Of a stretch of DNA of 64,000 nucleotides, positions 16,048 to 24,646 are shown piece after piece (the first letter of the stretch is position 1; every line of letters begins with the position of its first letter). The notes beneath the pieces are model-generated. The model made no database searches, was not told where the DNA came from, and saw nothing but the letters and a program-made list of their open reading frames with translations. The DNA comes from Acidobacteria subdivision 2 bacterium RH1 MAG20 (GTDB taxonomy: Bacteria > Acidobacteriota > Terriglobia > Terriglobales > Acidobacteriaceae): assembly GCA_002197545.1 (NCBI GenBank), contig NFUO01000098.1, forward strand, positions 1-64,000. The letters are read 5' to 3'. The translations under genes and the position numbers were made by a program.

Positions 16048-17841
16048 TCAGACCAGAGCGGGTTCACTGAGCAGGGCATCGAGGGAGGGTTCGCTTACCG
16101 GCGGTGCGCTGGCGGACGCTTCCTGCACTCTGAAAGGGAAGTAGGCATTGATGAAGTATTGAGACAACATGCGATGCGTGTTGAAGAAGCTGCCATTGAT
16201 GGCGATGCAGTGCTGCTGCATACGGGCCCAGGCGGCGGGGTTCGCGTACATGGGAGCAATGTGCTTTTCGAGCTTGTCGTAGAGGCAGGCGGCTTCGGCA
16301 GCTTCGGTTTCGGCATCGTCGATGGCCCAGCCGGTAACATTGTCGGCGCAACCTTCGATCCACCAGCCATCGAGAACGGATAATGAAGGCACGCCGTTGA
16401 GTGCGGCCTTCATGCCTGAGGTTCCGGAGGCCTCATAGGGGCGGCGAGGAGTGTTGACCCAGACGTCGACACCCTGGGTGAGGAGCGCGCCGAGTTCCCA
16501 GTCATAGTTTTCGAGATAGTGGATTTTGAGGGCGCTGGAGTTGAGGTGGGCGGCTGCGGCGAAGACTTCGCGGATGAGGCCCTTGCCGGCGGTGTCGGCG
16601 GGGTGGGCTTTGCCGGCGTAGAGAATCTGGAGGCCGCCGATCTTCTCGGCGATGGCAACGAGACGGGCGGGGTCTTCGAGGAGGAGGCTGGCGCGCTTGT
16701 AGGTTGCTACGCGGCGGGCAAAGCCGAGGGTAAGGACAGAGGGGTTGAAGTGGTGGCCGGTGCGTTTGGCTACGACGTCGAAGAGGCGCTGTTTGCCTTT
16801 GACGTGACAGGCGGAGATGCGGGCCGGATCGATGCCGTAGACGGAGCGGAAATACTGATTGTCTGTGCGCCAACTGGAGACTTCCGCGTCGAGCAGTTCC
16901 TGGAATGGCTGGGAGATCCAGGTAGCGGCGTGGACACCGTTAGTGATGGAGTGAACCTTGTAGTCCGGGAACATGAGCTGGGAGACCTTGCCGTGCTGCA
17001 TGGCGACTCCGTTGACGTAACGGGAGAAGCGCAGGGCGATGTAGGTCATGTTCATCAGGCCGTTGTGGAGGCAGCCAGCGTGTTCGATGGCGCAGGCGCG
17101 ATCATGGCCGAGGACTTGATACATCTGGTCAAGGCCGAACTGGTCGTGTCCGGCGGGGACGGGAGTGTGGGTGGTGAAGACGCACTGGCGACGGACGGCT
17201 TCGAGATCGATCTCCTTCGCTTCGCGGAGGGGATTTCCGGCAAGGTGCTCTTCAAGCAGGCCGATGCCGAGGAGGGCGGCATGGCCCTCGTTCATGTGAT
17301 AGACAGTCGGTTTGCAGCCGAGAGCGCGGAGTAGCGCAACGCCGCCGAGGCCGAGGATGGTCTCCTGACAGAGGCGGTAGTAGGTGTCGCCGCCGTAGAG
17401 GTGATCGGTGAGGTGGCGGTCCCATTCGTCGTTGCCTTCGACGTCGGTATCGAGCAGGAAGACGGGAATGATGTGTCCGGTGATACCGACGACGTCGAAG
17501 CGCCAGGCACGGACGAGGACCTCGCGGCCCTGCATGGTGAGGGCGATGATCTTATTGGCGCTGGGCAAGGTGGTTTCGGGGGACCAGGGGACGTCGGCTT
17601 CGGTCTGCTGGCCTACGTCGTCGAGGAACTGGCGGAAGTAGCCGCGACGATGGACGAGAGAGATTGCGACCATGGGGCGGCAGGTATCGGCTGCGGAGCG
17701 CAGGGCGTCGCCGGCCAACATGCCCAGGCCACCGGAGTAGGTGGGCAGGCTGGAGGAGAGGGCGATCTCCATGGAGAAGTAGGCGACGGTACGGGAGGAT
17801 AGGTCGGGTGCGACGGTGGTGAGCGCGTTGGAAAGGCTCAA
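16048..17841 (-). CDS. glgP: Alpha-glucan phosphorylase (short GlgP-type)
   Basis: About 597 residues from a TTG at 17841, preceded by AGGAA 8 nt upstream. A further-upstream GTG (17934) is possible. The protein opens with TVAYFSMEIALSSSLPTYSG GLG (about 20 residues in), the hallmark of short bacterial and archaeal alpha-glucan phosphorylases. YHMNEGHAA and FTTHTPVPAGHDQF mark the catalytic centre. The pyridoxal-phosphate region is EASGTSGMKAALNG (about 470-483) followed by PSLSVLDGWWIEG. It degrades glycogen or maltodextrin to glucose 1-phosphate in the cytoplasm. It stands alone with family-A repeats just downstream, and no other glycogen genes are in the window. Confidence 0.88.
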   Translation of the reverse strand: MSLSNALTTVAPDLSSRTVAYFSMEIALSSSLPTYSGGLGMLAGDALRSAADTCRPMVAISLVHRRGYFRQFLDDVGQQTEADVPWSPETTLPSANKIIALTMQGREVLVRAWRFDVVGITGHIIPVFLLDTDVEGNDEWDRHLTDHLYGGDTYYRLCQETILGLGGVALLRALGCKPTVYHMNEGHAALLGIGLLEEHLAGNPLREAKEIDLEAVRRQCVFTTHTPVPAGHDQFGLDQMYQVLGHDRACAIEHAGCLHNGLMNMTYIALRFSRYVNGVAMQHGKVSQLMFPDYKVHSITNGVHAATWISQPFQELLDAEVSSWRTDNQYFRSVYGIDPARISACHVKGKQRLFDVVAKRTGHHFNPSVLTLGFARRVATYKRASLLLEDPARLVAIAEKIGGLQILYAGKAHPADTAGKGLIREVFAAAAHLNSSALKIHYLENYDWELGALLTQGVDVWVNTPRRPYEASGTSGMKAALNGVPSLSVLDGWWIEGCADNVTGWAIDDAETEAAEAACLYDKLEKHIAPMYANPAAWARMQQHCIAINGSFFNTHRMLSQYFINAYFPFRVQEASASAPPVSEPSLDALLSEPALV

Positions 17842-18009
17842 GTGGTAATTCCTTTTCTCATCCAGTCTGCGGCTGGTGTGGCCGTGGACCGGGTGCCGGT
17901 TGAAGCGGTTTGTCGGCCGAGTCGCTGAGAACACGACGTCCGGGGATTGAAGTATCTTAACCCCGAATAGGGGTTAGTTTACCAAAGAAGCAACGTGGAA
18001 AAGAGGGGT

Positions 18010-19443
18010 TCAATTTGGTTCCAAAGATGTATTGACGGGGATTGACGTATTTGCGGCGGCTTCAAGGCGTTGCCATATCTGGTCGATCCAGAGAAGGTGT
18101 TCAGGCTTCATCAGGACGGAGCGCAGACAGGTAACAGTCTCCGTTTGTTGAGCTTGTGGCCAGGTATTGGGCGGGAAGAAGCGGGTCGGGAGGTTTGCCA
18201 GGGCGAGGTGGAGATCTCGTCTCGCGGCTTCGTCAAAAATCTGTTGGGCGAGATGAGAAGAAAGTTGGGAATTTGGTGAATTTATGGCCCAGAAGACGAT
18301 ATCGAGCGCCGGAGAGGCGGTTGGGGTGACGAAGTGGAAGCTGACGGCGAGGCGGCGATGGAGTTCGAGGGCGGCTTTGCGGCTGGACTCGAGGTTTTGG
18401 GCGAAGGTGCCGCCGGGGGTGTAGGGGAGGAGTTGCTGGGTGGCCCAGAGAGCTACCGCCGAAGCTCCGGCGCGGGAGCACTCGAGGGAGATCTCGCCGA
18501 GGTGAAGGTCTTTGGAAGAGAAGTAGGTGTAGGGCGAGTCGTGCTTATAGAAGCGGCCAACCGTTGGGTCGCGGAAGAGGATGCAGCCGCAGCCGTAGGG
18601 TTGGAGGCCGTGTTTGTGCGGGTCGATGACGATGGAGTCGGCTTGCGGGATGGCATCATAAGCGGCGCGGGTCTGGGGCGTGAGATTGGCGGCGAGGGTG
18701 AAGTAGCCTCCGTAGGCTGCGTCTACGTGGATGCGGAATTTGTGGCGCTGCTGAAGTTTCAGGATTTCGTCGAGGGGGTCGACGGCGCCGATGGCTGTGG
18801 TGCCGAGGGTGACGACGATTGTGCCGATGTTCCGGGTTTCGAGGAGGGCTTTGAGGGCGCGGAGGTCGATGCGGCCAGTGTTGTCTGACGGAATTGTTGT
18901 GAAGGGAAGGCCGAGTACAGCGCTGATGCGGCTGTGGGTGTAGTGGGCCTGATCGGAGGCAGCGATGGATTTGCCGGGGGCGAGCTGGCCGGCGACCCAG
19001 AGAGCTTCGAGGTTGGCGAAGGTGCCTCCGCTAGTGAGGTGGCCGAGGTGTTGCGGCCAGCCGAACATCTTTGCGAGCGCGGCTACAGCTTCGATCTCCA
19101 TGGCGGAGCTGGCGCGGCCGCCGTCGAGGGCGTGGTTGTTGGGGTTGACCGACATGGCCAGCGCGTAGGCGGCGCGGGCGATAGGGTGCGGCGGTTTGAG
19201 CATCTGTCCGGCGTAGAGCGGATGGGCGTAGGGATAGTTGTCGTGGAGCTTTGTCGCTACTTGATGGAGGACTGCGGCGGCGGCTTCGTCCAGTGGCGGC
19301 GCGGGATTTGCGGGGAGATGCGTGAACCCTTCGTCGAGATTGTGCTGGGCTTCGGCGAGGAGTTGGAAGAAGGCATCCGCCGGTTCAGCAGTCATCTTGC
19401 TGGAACCTGTTGTGATGTTCTGTTTAGGTGGAGATTGCATCAT
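18010..19443 (-). CDS. Pyridoxal-phosphate-dependent decarboxylase (group II, aromatic/acidic amino acid type)
   Basis: 477 residues of fold-type I PLP enzyme. The substrate-side segments are HPLYAGQMLKPPHPIARAAY (about 74-93) and LTSGGTFANLEALWVAGQ (about 135-152). HVDAAYGGYF (about 241-250) holds the Asp that contacts the pyridine ring. The cofactor lysine is in IDPHKHGLQPYGCG (about 271-284). This is the group II decarboxylase family (glutamate, tyrosine, DOPA, histidine), and substrate cannot be assigned by eye. A C-terminal ~90-residue domain completes the normal length. It is divergent from the lactonase gene with 260 bp between them and no obvious partner transporter, so an acid-resistance role is not supported by context. 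Confidence 0.88.
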   Translation of the reverse strand: MMQSPPKQNITTGSSKMTAEPADAFFQLLAEAQHNLDEGFTHLPANPAPPLDEAAAAVLHQVATKLHDNYPYAHPLYAGQMLKPPHPIARAAYALAMSVNPNNHALDGGRASSAMEIEAVAALAKMFGWPQHLGHLTSGGTFANLEALWVAGQLAPGKSIAASDQAHYTHSRISAVLGLPFTTIPSDNTGRIDLRALKALLETRNIGTIVVTLGTTAIGAVDPLDEILKLQQRHKFRIHVDAAYGGYFTLAANLTPQTRAAYDAIPQADSIVIDPHKHGLQPYGCGCILFRDPTVGRFYKHDSPYTYFSSKDLHLGEISLECSRAGASAVALWATQQLLPYTPGGTFAQNLESSRKAALELHRRLAVSFHFVTPTASPALDIVFWAINSPNSQLSSHLAQQIFDEAARRDLHLALANLPTRFFPPNTWPQAQQTETVTCLRSVLMKPEHLLWIDQIWQRLEAAANTSIPVNTSLEPN

Positions 19444-19703
19444 TGCTCCGATTGAGGTTGTTTATAGGGCCAACGGTATTTTTGATGATGCGGCAAAGGT
19501 CTTGACAATATTCAGGGTGGAGGGCCAGATTTGTGGGCTGGTGGCTCTTGTTTAGGGCAAATGTCGCAGGACATCCGCAATTCCCTAACATAGACTCCCA
19601 CTTAATAGCCGTCCGTTCCTGTAATCCTCAATCTAACTCAGACGCAGTTGCCGCGCGCTACGCGATACCTGCGTCTCCCCCACGGAAAGAAGGAGAGTGA
19701 ACG

Positions 19704-20996
19704 ATGTCGCATAACGTGATCCAACAAGAGCCGTCTTTCTTCAGCGCAGTCTCGCGCCGGAGTTTCCTTAAAGGAGCCGCGGCAGCAGCCGCAGTCGCTC
19801 AAACAGCCCACACGACCATCGCAAGCGCAGAGGACGCAAACGAAGAAAACTCCAGAGGTGGCGGCGGTGGCTCCCATTTCTTTGCTTATCTGGGCACGTA
19901 TACCGGCGCAGCGGGAAGTGGCGGCAACGGGGAAGGAATTTACCTGTACAGGACCAATCCCGGGTCGGGAGAGCTGCAACTGATCAAGCTGGCAGCGACG
20001 ACGCCGAGTCCATCCTTTCTGGCGGCGTCGCCGTCGGGGAATTTTCTCTATGCGGTCAATGAGGTTTCCAACTTTGAGGGGACCAACGGCTCGGTGAGCG
20101 CGTTTGCGGTTAATCGACAGACGGGAGACCTGACGTTTCTCAACACGGTAAGCTCGCAGGGCAGCGGACCGGCCTTCCTGAGCCTGGATGCGACGGGAAA
20201 GTTTATCTTTGTCGCCAATTATGGTGGAGGCAGTCTCGCAGTGATACCAGTCAACGCGGATGGATCGCTGGGCGCGGCAGTCGATGTGCATGTCGACACC
20301 GGCGATGTTGGGCCAACGAAGGCGACCAATGCGCCTCCGGGCAGCTTTGCGTTCAGCGGACACGATGCCCCGCACGTGCATTGCGCCATCGCCGACCCGA
20401 ACAACAAATTTGTGCTGCAGACCGATCTGGGGCAGGACCGGATCTATGTTTACAGTTTGGACCTGGCGTCGGGAAAGCTCACTCCAGCGGATACGCCTTA
20501 CGTTGCGCTTCCTCCGGGAGACGGTCCCCGGCATCTTGCGTTTCATCCGAATGGACGGTGGCTGTATTCAATTCAGGAGGAGGCTTCGACGCTGGCGTTC
20601 TTCAGCTACAACTCGTCCACCGGGGGGCTTACGCCGCAGCAGACGATCTCCTCGCTGCCTCCGGGGTTTTCGGGATCGAGCTTTGCGTCGGAGCTGCGGT
20701 TCTCTGACGATGGAAGATTTCTCTATGCAGCGAACCGTCTGCAAGATAGCGTCACCGTCTTTACAGTGAACTTCAAGGGCGAGCTGAAGTTTGCCGGAGA
20801 AGCCGCTACGAGGAGCGACTATCCGGCTCAGTTCACGATCGATCCGACCGGCAACTTCCTTTACGCGTGCAACCAGCACGGCGATAACCTTACGTCGTTC
20901 CGGATTGACCGTGAGTCGGGAGTGCCGAAGTTTATCGGGCAGTATGTTGCCGCGGGGAGCCCTGGGTGCATTATTTTTCTGCCGTCCGGGCAGTAA
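19704..20996 (+). CDS. Exported lactonase-family seven-bladed beta-propeller protein
   Basis: 430 residues. A twin-arginine signal, SRRSFLKGAAAAAAVAQ (about 15-31), directs a folded protein across the membrane. The rest is a series of about seven similar blades of YVFVANYGGGSLAVIPVNAD type (FLYAVNE, FIFVANY, FVLQTDLGQDRIYVYSL, WLYSIQEE, FLYAANRLQDSVTVF, FLYACNQHGDNLTSFRID), as in the 6-phosphogluconolactonase (Pgl/YbhE) and muconate-lactonizing families. DLGQDRIYVY and HPNGRWLY GDGPRHLAFH-type motifs are typical of the lactonase family. Because it is exported, a periplasmic sugar-lactone substrate is more likely than the pentose-phosphate reaction. AGAAGGAGAG lies about 9 nt upstream of the ATG. 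A strong terminator follows 8 bp after the stop. Confidence 0.87.
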   Translation: MSHNVIQQEPSFFSAVSRRSFLKGAAAAAAVAQTAHTTIASAEDANEENSRGGGGGSHFFAYLGTYTGAAGSGGNGEGIYLYRTNPGSGELQLIKLAATTPSPSFLAASPSGNFLYAVNEVSNFEGTNGSVSAFAVNRQTGDLTFLNTVSSQGSGPAFLSLDATGKFIFVANYGGGSLAVIPVNADGSLGAAVDVHVDTGDVGPTKATNAPPGSFAFSGHDAPHVHCAIADPNNKFVLQTDLGQDRIYVYSLDLASGKLTPADTPYVALPPGDGPRHLAFHPNGRWLYSIQEEASTLAFFSYNSSTGGLTPQQTISSLPPGFSGSSFASELRFSDDGRFLYAANRLQDSVTVFTVNFKGELKFAGEAATRSDYPAQFTIDPTGNFLYACNQHGDNLTSFRIDRESGVPKFIGQYVAAGSPGCIIFLPSGQ

Positions 20997-21004
20997 GGAA
21001 AACA

Positions 21005-21038
21005 GGGCGGCCATGCTTTGAAAGCATGGCCGCCCTTA
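21005..21038. terminator. Bidirectional intrinsic terminator
   Basis: A near-perfect hairpin with arms GGGCGGCCATGC and GCATGGCCGCCC around a 7-nt loop (TTTGAAA, itself partly pairing), followed by TTAT on the plus strand. It sits between the convergent ends of the lactonase gene and the small membrane protein gene, so it can serve both. Confidence 0.85.
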
Positions 21039-21078
21039 TAGGTTGGTCTTCGGCCCTCGGCACTGAGGCATCGCAACC

Positions 21079-21372
21079 TCAGAACTCGTGGGTGATGAAA
21101 CCGAACTTCATGACGTAGCCGAGGACGGCGGCGAGGACAAAGGCGATAGTGGTCCAGGTGATTTGGCAGCGGCGCTTCATGATGGTTTCGCCCAGGACAA
21201 TCGCGATGTAGAGAGCCAGTGCGATGAGTATGCCATCCATAACGAAAATACGGCTATAGGTAGGCGTAGCGATGAGGACGCGCTGGATGTGGAATGGCGG
21301 AAAGAGAGAACAGATGGCATAGACCAGCAGGAACATGACAAATTGAAGAACAGTGGACAGTAGTCGTTTCAT
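21079..21372 (-). CDS. Small membrane protein of unknown function
   Basis: 97 residues. Hydrophobic segments lie at about 4-25 (LLSTVLQFVMFLLVYAICSLF), 46-62 (GILIALALYIAIVLGE) and 72-92 (TWTTIAFVLAAVLGYVMKFGF), so three membrane passes are likely. The sequence contains RVLIATPTYSRIFVMDG between the first two segments. No family recognised. It is flanked by the bidirectional terminator downstream, and the start ATG is at 21372. Length and continuous hydrophobic patterning support a real gene. Confidence 0.6.
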   Translation of the reverse strand: MKRLLSTVLQFVMFLLVYAICSLFPPFHIQRVLIATPTYSRIFVMDGILIALALYIAIVLGETIMKRRCQITWTTIAFVLAAVLGYVMKFGFITHEF

Positions 21373-21441
21373 AATTTTTCTCGTAATGAGTTTAGCGGAT
21401 AGGTTACGGTTTTATTGCATTATGAGTGAACAAAGAATGAT

Positions 21442-23073
21442 TCAGGGTAGGGTAGCTTCGAAGGATTTGTAGCGATGTTCGAGCTCCCATTGCTCGGCGG
21501 CCTTTTCGCTGGATTTGAGAAAGGCCTGACATTTGTTAGTGGGCTTTTCTGCTCCGAGAGGTTGGGAGGCGCAGGCTGCGTTGGCGCGGGTGAAGGTGTC
21601 TGGCTGCCGCCAGAGGCTGGGGCCAGGGAGGAAGCTGTGTTCGAGCGAGGTGCGGGCCATGTTTTTTAGATCGATGTAGCTGAGATTGAAGTCGCTGGCG
21701 GCGCGGGTGTACTCGTTGGTGAGGTCGATGCGGGAGACGCCTTCGTCGTCGGTGGAGAGGGCGACGGGGACGTGGGCGGCGCGGTAGATGGGCAGCGGGT
21801 GGTGGGCTGCGTCGACGCCGAGGATGACGTCGTTGGAGGTGAGGTTGATCTCGACCATGATGTGATGGGTGGCCATCTCCTTTAATAGAGCGTGGGGATC
21901 GTTCTCGTACATGATGTCGACGCCGTGGCCGATGCGCTCGGCGTGGCCCAGGTCGACGGCCTCGCGGATGTGGAAGCGGAGGCCGGCGGGAGGAACGAGG
22001 CCGGGGGCGAGTTCGCCGGCATGGAGCGTGATGTGGACCCGCGGGTAGACGCTGTGGAGATAGTCGAGCATCCGCATCTGACGGTGATATTCGGACATCG
22101 AGTAGAAGGCGTCTTCGGGCTGGACGAAGTTGATGCCGACGACGTCGGGGTCTTGTGAGGCGACCTCGAAGCCGAGGAGGGTTTGCGCGAAGACCTGCTG
22201 CGGCGGGAAGGCGCGGAGGACTTGATAGAGGAAACGGATTTTGACGGAGCAGGCGGCGGTGGCGACGGGCTGGCCGCAGTGCTCGATGCGGTTGCGAGAT
22301 TCGAGGGCGTCGGCGAGTTCTTTGCGGTCGATGGCGACTTCGTCGCGCAGGCCGTCGGCGAGAAGGGTGTCGCGAAGATGGGAGAGATCGGCGGTGGTGG
22401 TTCCGGTGGCGTCACCGGTGGGGTTTGCTGTGGGATCGACAGGTGTGGTGGGCCAGGGAATAGCGGCGTCGAGCCTGGCTACATCGTCGAAGGTGGGCGT
22501 CTTCATGATTTCGAGGTACTGCTCGTTTTGCGCGGCGGCGCGGGTGGCGACTTCGTCGAGCCATTCGCCGGTATGGGAGTTGTTGATGTTTTCGAAGCGG
22601 TCAAAGGTGTTGAAGAACTGGTCGTGGCCACTGGTCCCGGCGCTGGGGACGAAGCTGCGCATGGAGAAGGAGTCGACGAGGGCATCGTAGAGATGCTGGT
22701 CTTTAAAGACGCTGTCGGCGCGGACGTTGCCTTGGCCGCAGACGGGTTGCGGGGGAATGCTGCGGGTTGTGCCGACGTTTTTTGTGAGGCTGAGGGTGGT
22801 GGGGTTGACGCAGAGGAGATCGGCGGCGGCGGCCTTGAGGAAGGTTTCGGCGTAGATGGCGCCGGAGAGGTGCATGTGGAGGTCGGCGCCTTTGGGCATT
22901 CGAACGAGAAAGGCGTGGAGCTGTAACGGGCTCTTCTTCGCTGCGTCGAAGGTGCGGATTGCTTGCTGTTCCTGCGGCGTCTGAGATGTTTTAGGCGCGG
23001 TGGTTTGGGCGGAGGCCACGGTAATGAGGCAGAGGAGGACTGCAGGAGTGAAGCTTTGAATGCGACGCAGCAT
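21442..23073 (-). CDS. Secreted adenosine deaminase-like protein (ADGF-type)
   Basis: 543 residues from the ATG at 23073, with AAGGAAG 7 nt upstream. An in-frame ATG at 23091 is an alternative. The signal peptide MLRRIQSFTPAVLLCLITVA ends near ASAQ. The metal-dependent deaminase core follows: PKGADLHMHLSGAIYAE (HxH, about 56-72), LHAGEL (about 352-357), ERIGHGVDI (about 376-384), MVEINLTSND and VALSTDDEGVSRIDL (about 440-454, catalytic Asp pair). The ~150-residue insertion between the first HxH and the barrel resembles secreted adenosine deaminase growth-factor proteins. It probably deaminates extracellular or periplasmic adenosine, complementing the cytoplasmic enzyme at 107-1147. The gene starts about 220 bp from tRNA-Phe, which is read in the other direction. 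Confidence 0.83.
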   Translation of the reverse strand: MLRRIQSFTPAVLLCLITVASAQTTAPKTSQTPQEQQAIRTFDAAKKSPLQLHAFLVRMPKGADLHMHLSGAIYAETFLKAAAADLLCVNPTTLSLTKNVGTTRSIPPQPVCGQGNVRADSVFKDQHLYDALVDSFSMRSFVPSAGTSGHDQFFNTFDRFENINNSHTGEWLDEVATRAAAQNEQYLEIMKTPTFDDVARLDAAIPWPTTPVDPTANPTGDATGTTTADLSHLRDTLLADGLRDEVAIDRKELADALESRNRIEHCGQPVATAACSVKIRFLYQVLRAFPPQQVFAQTLLGFEVASQDPDVVGINFVQPEDAFYSMSEYHRQMRMLDYLHSVYPRVHITLHAGELAPGLVPPAGLRFHIREAVDLGHAERIGHGVDIMYENDPHALLKEMATHHIMVEINLTSNDVILGVDAAHHPLPIYRAAHVPVALSTDDEGVSRIDLTNEYTRAASDFNLSYIDLKNMARTSLEHSFLPGPSLWRQPDTFTRANAACASQPLGAEKPTNKCQAFLKSSEKAAEQWELEHRYKSFEATLP

Positions 23074-23289
23074 AAAGGGCTTCCTTGGCATTGGTGGATG
23101 AGAAAGGATAGCGCGAAGGGAGCGAAGTAGGACAAGTTGGCGGTATCGCTTCGGATTGCTATACTGAGAGAGCGTTTGCGTCTTCGGTCTCCTGCCGGGG
23201 ACGTGCTCCCCTGAAAAGGCCGGGGCAACAGACGTGGATTCTGCGCGCGGGCGTTCTTGGCGATCCCCGATAGAGGCGTTAGATGCCAA

Positions 23290-23364
23290 GGCCAGATAGC
23301 TCAGTGGTAGAGCGCGGCCCTGAAAAGGCCGGCGTCGGCGGTTCGATCCCGTCTCTGGCCACCA
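23290..23364 (+). tRNA. tRNA-Phe (GAA)
   Basis: A complete cloverleaf: acceptor GGCCAGA pairing with TCTGGCC, D arm GCTC-AGTGGTA-GAGC, anticodon stem CGGCC/GGCCG around the loop CTGAAAA (anticodon GAA), T arm around GGTTCGATCC, and an encoded ACCA 3' end. The 15 nt around the anticodon (CCCTGAAAAGGCCGG) also occur about 110 bp upstream at 23209-23223. Confidence 0.95.
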
Positions 23365-23397
23365 TTTAGAATCAATAGCTTACAAGCGGTAAGTTCG

Positions 23398-23421
23398 AAG
23401 CCTCACTCGGTGGAGGCTTTT
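23398..23421 (+). terminator. Intrinsic terminator of tRNA-Phe
   Basis: The hairpin AAGCCTCAC-TCG-GTGGAGGCTT (one bulged G) is followed by TTTTTAG, about 34 nt after the tRNA 3' end, on the plus strand. Confidence 0.75.
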
Positions 23422-23482
23422 TAGCTTTCCAGGCTCGTCATAATTGTCTGGATCTGATTCCGCATCGAGATGTCGATACTGC

Positions 23483-24277
23483 CTAGATTTGTGAGTACGG
23501 CGTCGGGCTGAGGACGAGGTTCGAGATGTTGCTTACGATCTCCTCGAACTTATAGCGAGGCGAGCTGGACAGCTTCTTCCACTCCGGATCGCTGCCGAAG
23601 GCCTTCCACTTCTCAGTCAGGTCGGCCAGCTCGGGAAAGCTGAGCATGTAGGTAAGGTTGGGCATGCGCGGGCCGACGAGAGTGTCGCCGTAGAAGACCT
23701 GGTCGAAGCCGGCCTTTTGGAAGATCTCGAACTCGCCGCGATGGAACATCTCGACCTTGCGAACGTGGTCCTGATTGGTTGCGCTCTCGTAGGTGCGGAG
23801 TTGGAAGACGCGTTTGCCGTGCTGCGCCGTGGAGGGTGGTACGGTCAGTTTAGGATGGCCTTCAAAGGCGATGAGCAGCTTGCTCTCCATGCGGATGAAG
23901 GCGGGCGCTGTGGCGGGTGCGCTCCAGAAGGGTTCGGCGGCCTTCATGAACTCTTCGTCGCGCGCAAGACGAAGGTCGGCGGTGACCAGGGTTTCGAGGT
24001 TGGTGCAGGGCAGAAGCAGGTAGAGCGTCGGCGTCTCTGGGCCGAGGTCGAGATGGAAGGCGCCGACCGGGGCGATGCCCAGGCGATTGAGCGCGGGGAT
24101 AAGAGCGTTAGCCACATAGCTATCAGTAAGCTTCGTCTGCGGGCCGGTCTGCATGTGGTATTGGCGAAGATCGTAGTATTCGCGCGGACTGCCTGCGGGG
24201 GTCTGCGCCTGAGACTGATTGGTAAGGGCGATGGCGGATGCTGCGAGGGACGTAGTCAGAAATTCACGGCGCTTCAT
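23483..24277 (-). CDS. Exported NIPSNAP-family protein
   Basis: 264 residues from the ATG at 24277, with GGGAG 6 nt upstream. A twin-arginine-like signal MKRREFLTTSLAASAIA ends near SQAQ. Two ferredoxin-like NIPSNAP domains follow. The first is around YYDLRQYHMQTGPQTKLTDS (about 33-52) with GAFHLDLGPETPTLYLLLP. The second is around VFQLRTYESATNQDHVRKVE (about 150-169) with PNLTYMLSFPELADLTEKW and FGSDPEW. NIPSNAP proteins are small alpha/beta-barrel dimers of mostly unknown biochemical function, and TAT-exported tandem versions are common in Acidobacteria and Planctomycetes. The gene is monocistronic by spacing. Confidence 0.85.
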   Translation of the reverse strand: MKRREFLTTSLAASAIALTNQSQAQTPAGSPREYYDLRQYHMQTGPQTKLTDSYVANALIPALNRLGIAPVGAFHLDLGPETPTLYLLLPCTNLETLVTADLRLARDEEFMKAAEPFWSAPATAPAFIRMESKLLIAFEGHPKLTVPPSTAQHGKRVFQLRTYESATNQDHVRKVEMFHRGEFEIFQKAGFDQVFYGDTLVGPRMPNLTYMLSFPELADLTEKWKAFGSDPEWKKLSSSPRYKFEEIVSNISNLVLSPTPYSQI

Positions 24278-24420
24278 TGAGTCTCCCGGCAAAATCTATG
24301 TGCGTCGAATGCGGGATGGAGATGCAGAGTCGAGCATGCAGACGCCATCTTGAGTGTATCCGGAGGCTGGCGAAGACAGCCATAGGGCAAAAGACGGATC
24401 GAAACAGGCCGGCTTTTATG

Positions 24421-24631
24421 CTTGAGAACCTGTCTAAAAAACTACTGTGAACGTTCTTCTTTTGTTGCCTGTTCTCCCCAATCCCACGACCAAATCACGT
24501 CATCTCGACCGAAGGCGGCGTTTTTTTGCCGCCGCAGTGGAGAGACCCCTGTATTTCGTCGTTGCTTGCTCATGCCGTTGCTTGAAAGTTGATGGCACCC
24601 GAATTCCATAGTTTTTAGATAGGTCCTCAAG
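24421..24631. mobile_element. MITE-like element carrying a family-A repeat
   Basis: The left end CTTGAGAACCTGTCTAAAAA (24421-24440, continuing to 24444) is a near-perfect inverted copy of the right end, which reads TAGTTTTTAGATAGGTCCTC (24609-24628, continuing to 24631). The 13-bp sequence TTATGCTTGAGAA stands at both borders (24416-24428 and 24634-24646) as a direct repeat. Inside lies a family-A repeat (24496-24558) whose centre is a GC-rich palindrome around a run of seven T. There is no coding capacity. This explains most of the 369-bp gap between genes. Confidence 0.6.
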
Positions 24632-24646
24632 CCTTATGCTTGAGAA

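Noticed and set aside
19502..19530. TTGACA upstream of the lactonase gene as a promoter
   Set aside because: No acceptable -10 at 15-19 nt, and it lies far from the start. Not listed as a feature.
19638..20546. A 302-codon minus-strand frame opposite the lactonase gene
   Set aside because: It overlaps a clear TAT-exported propeller protein and its translation is Arg-rich without any domain. It is a shadow of the real gene.
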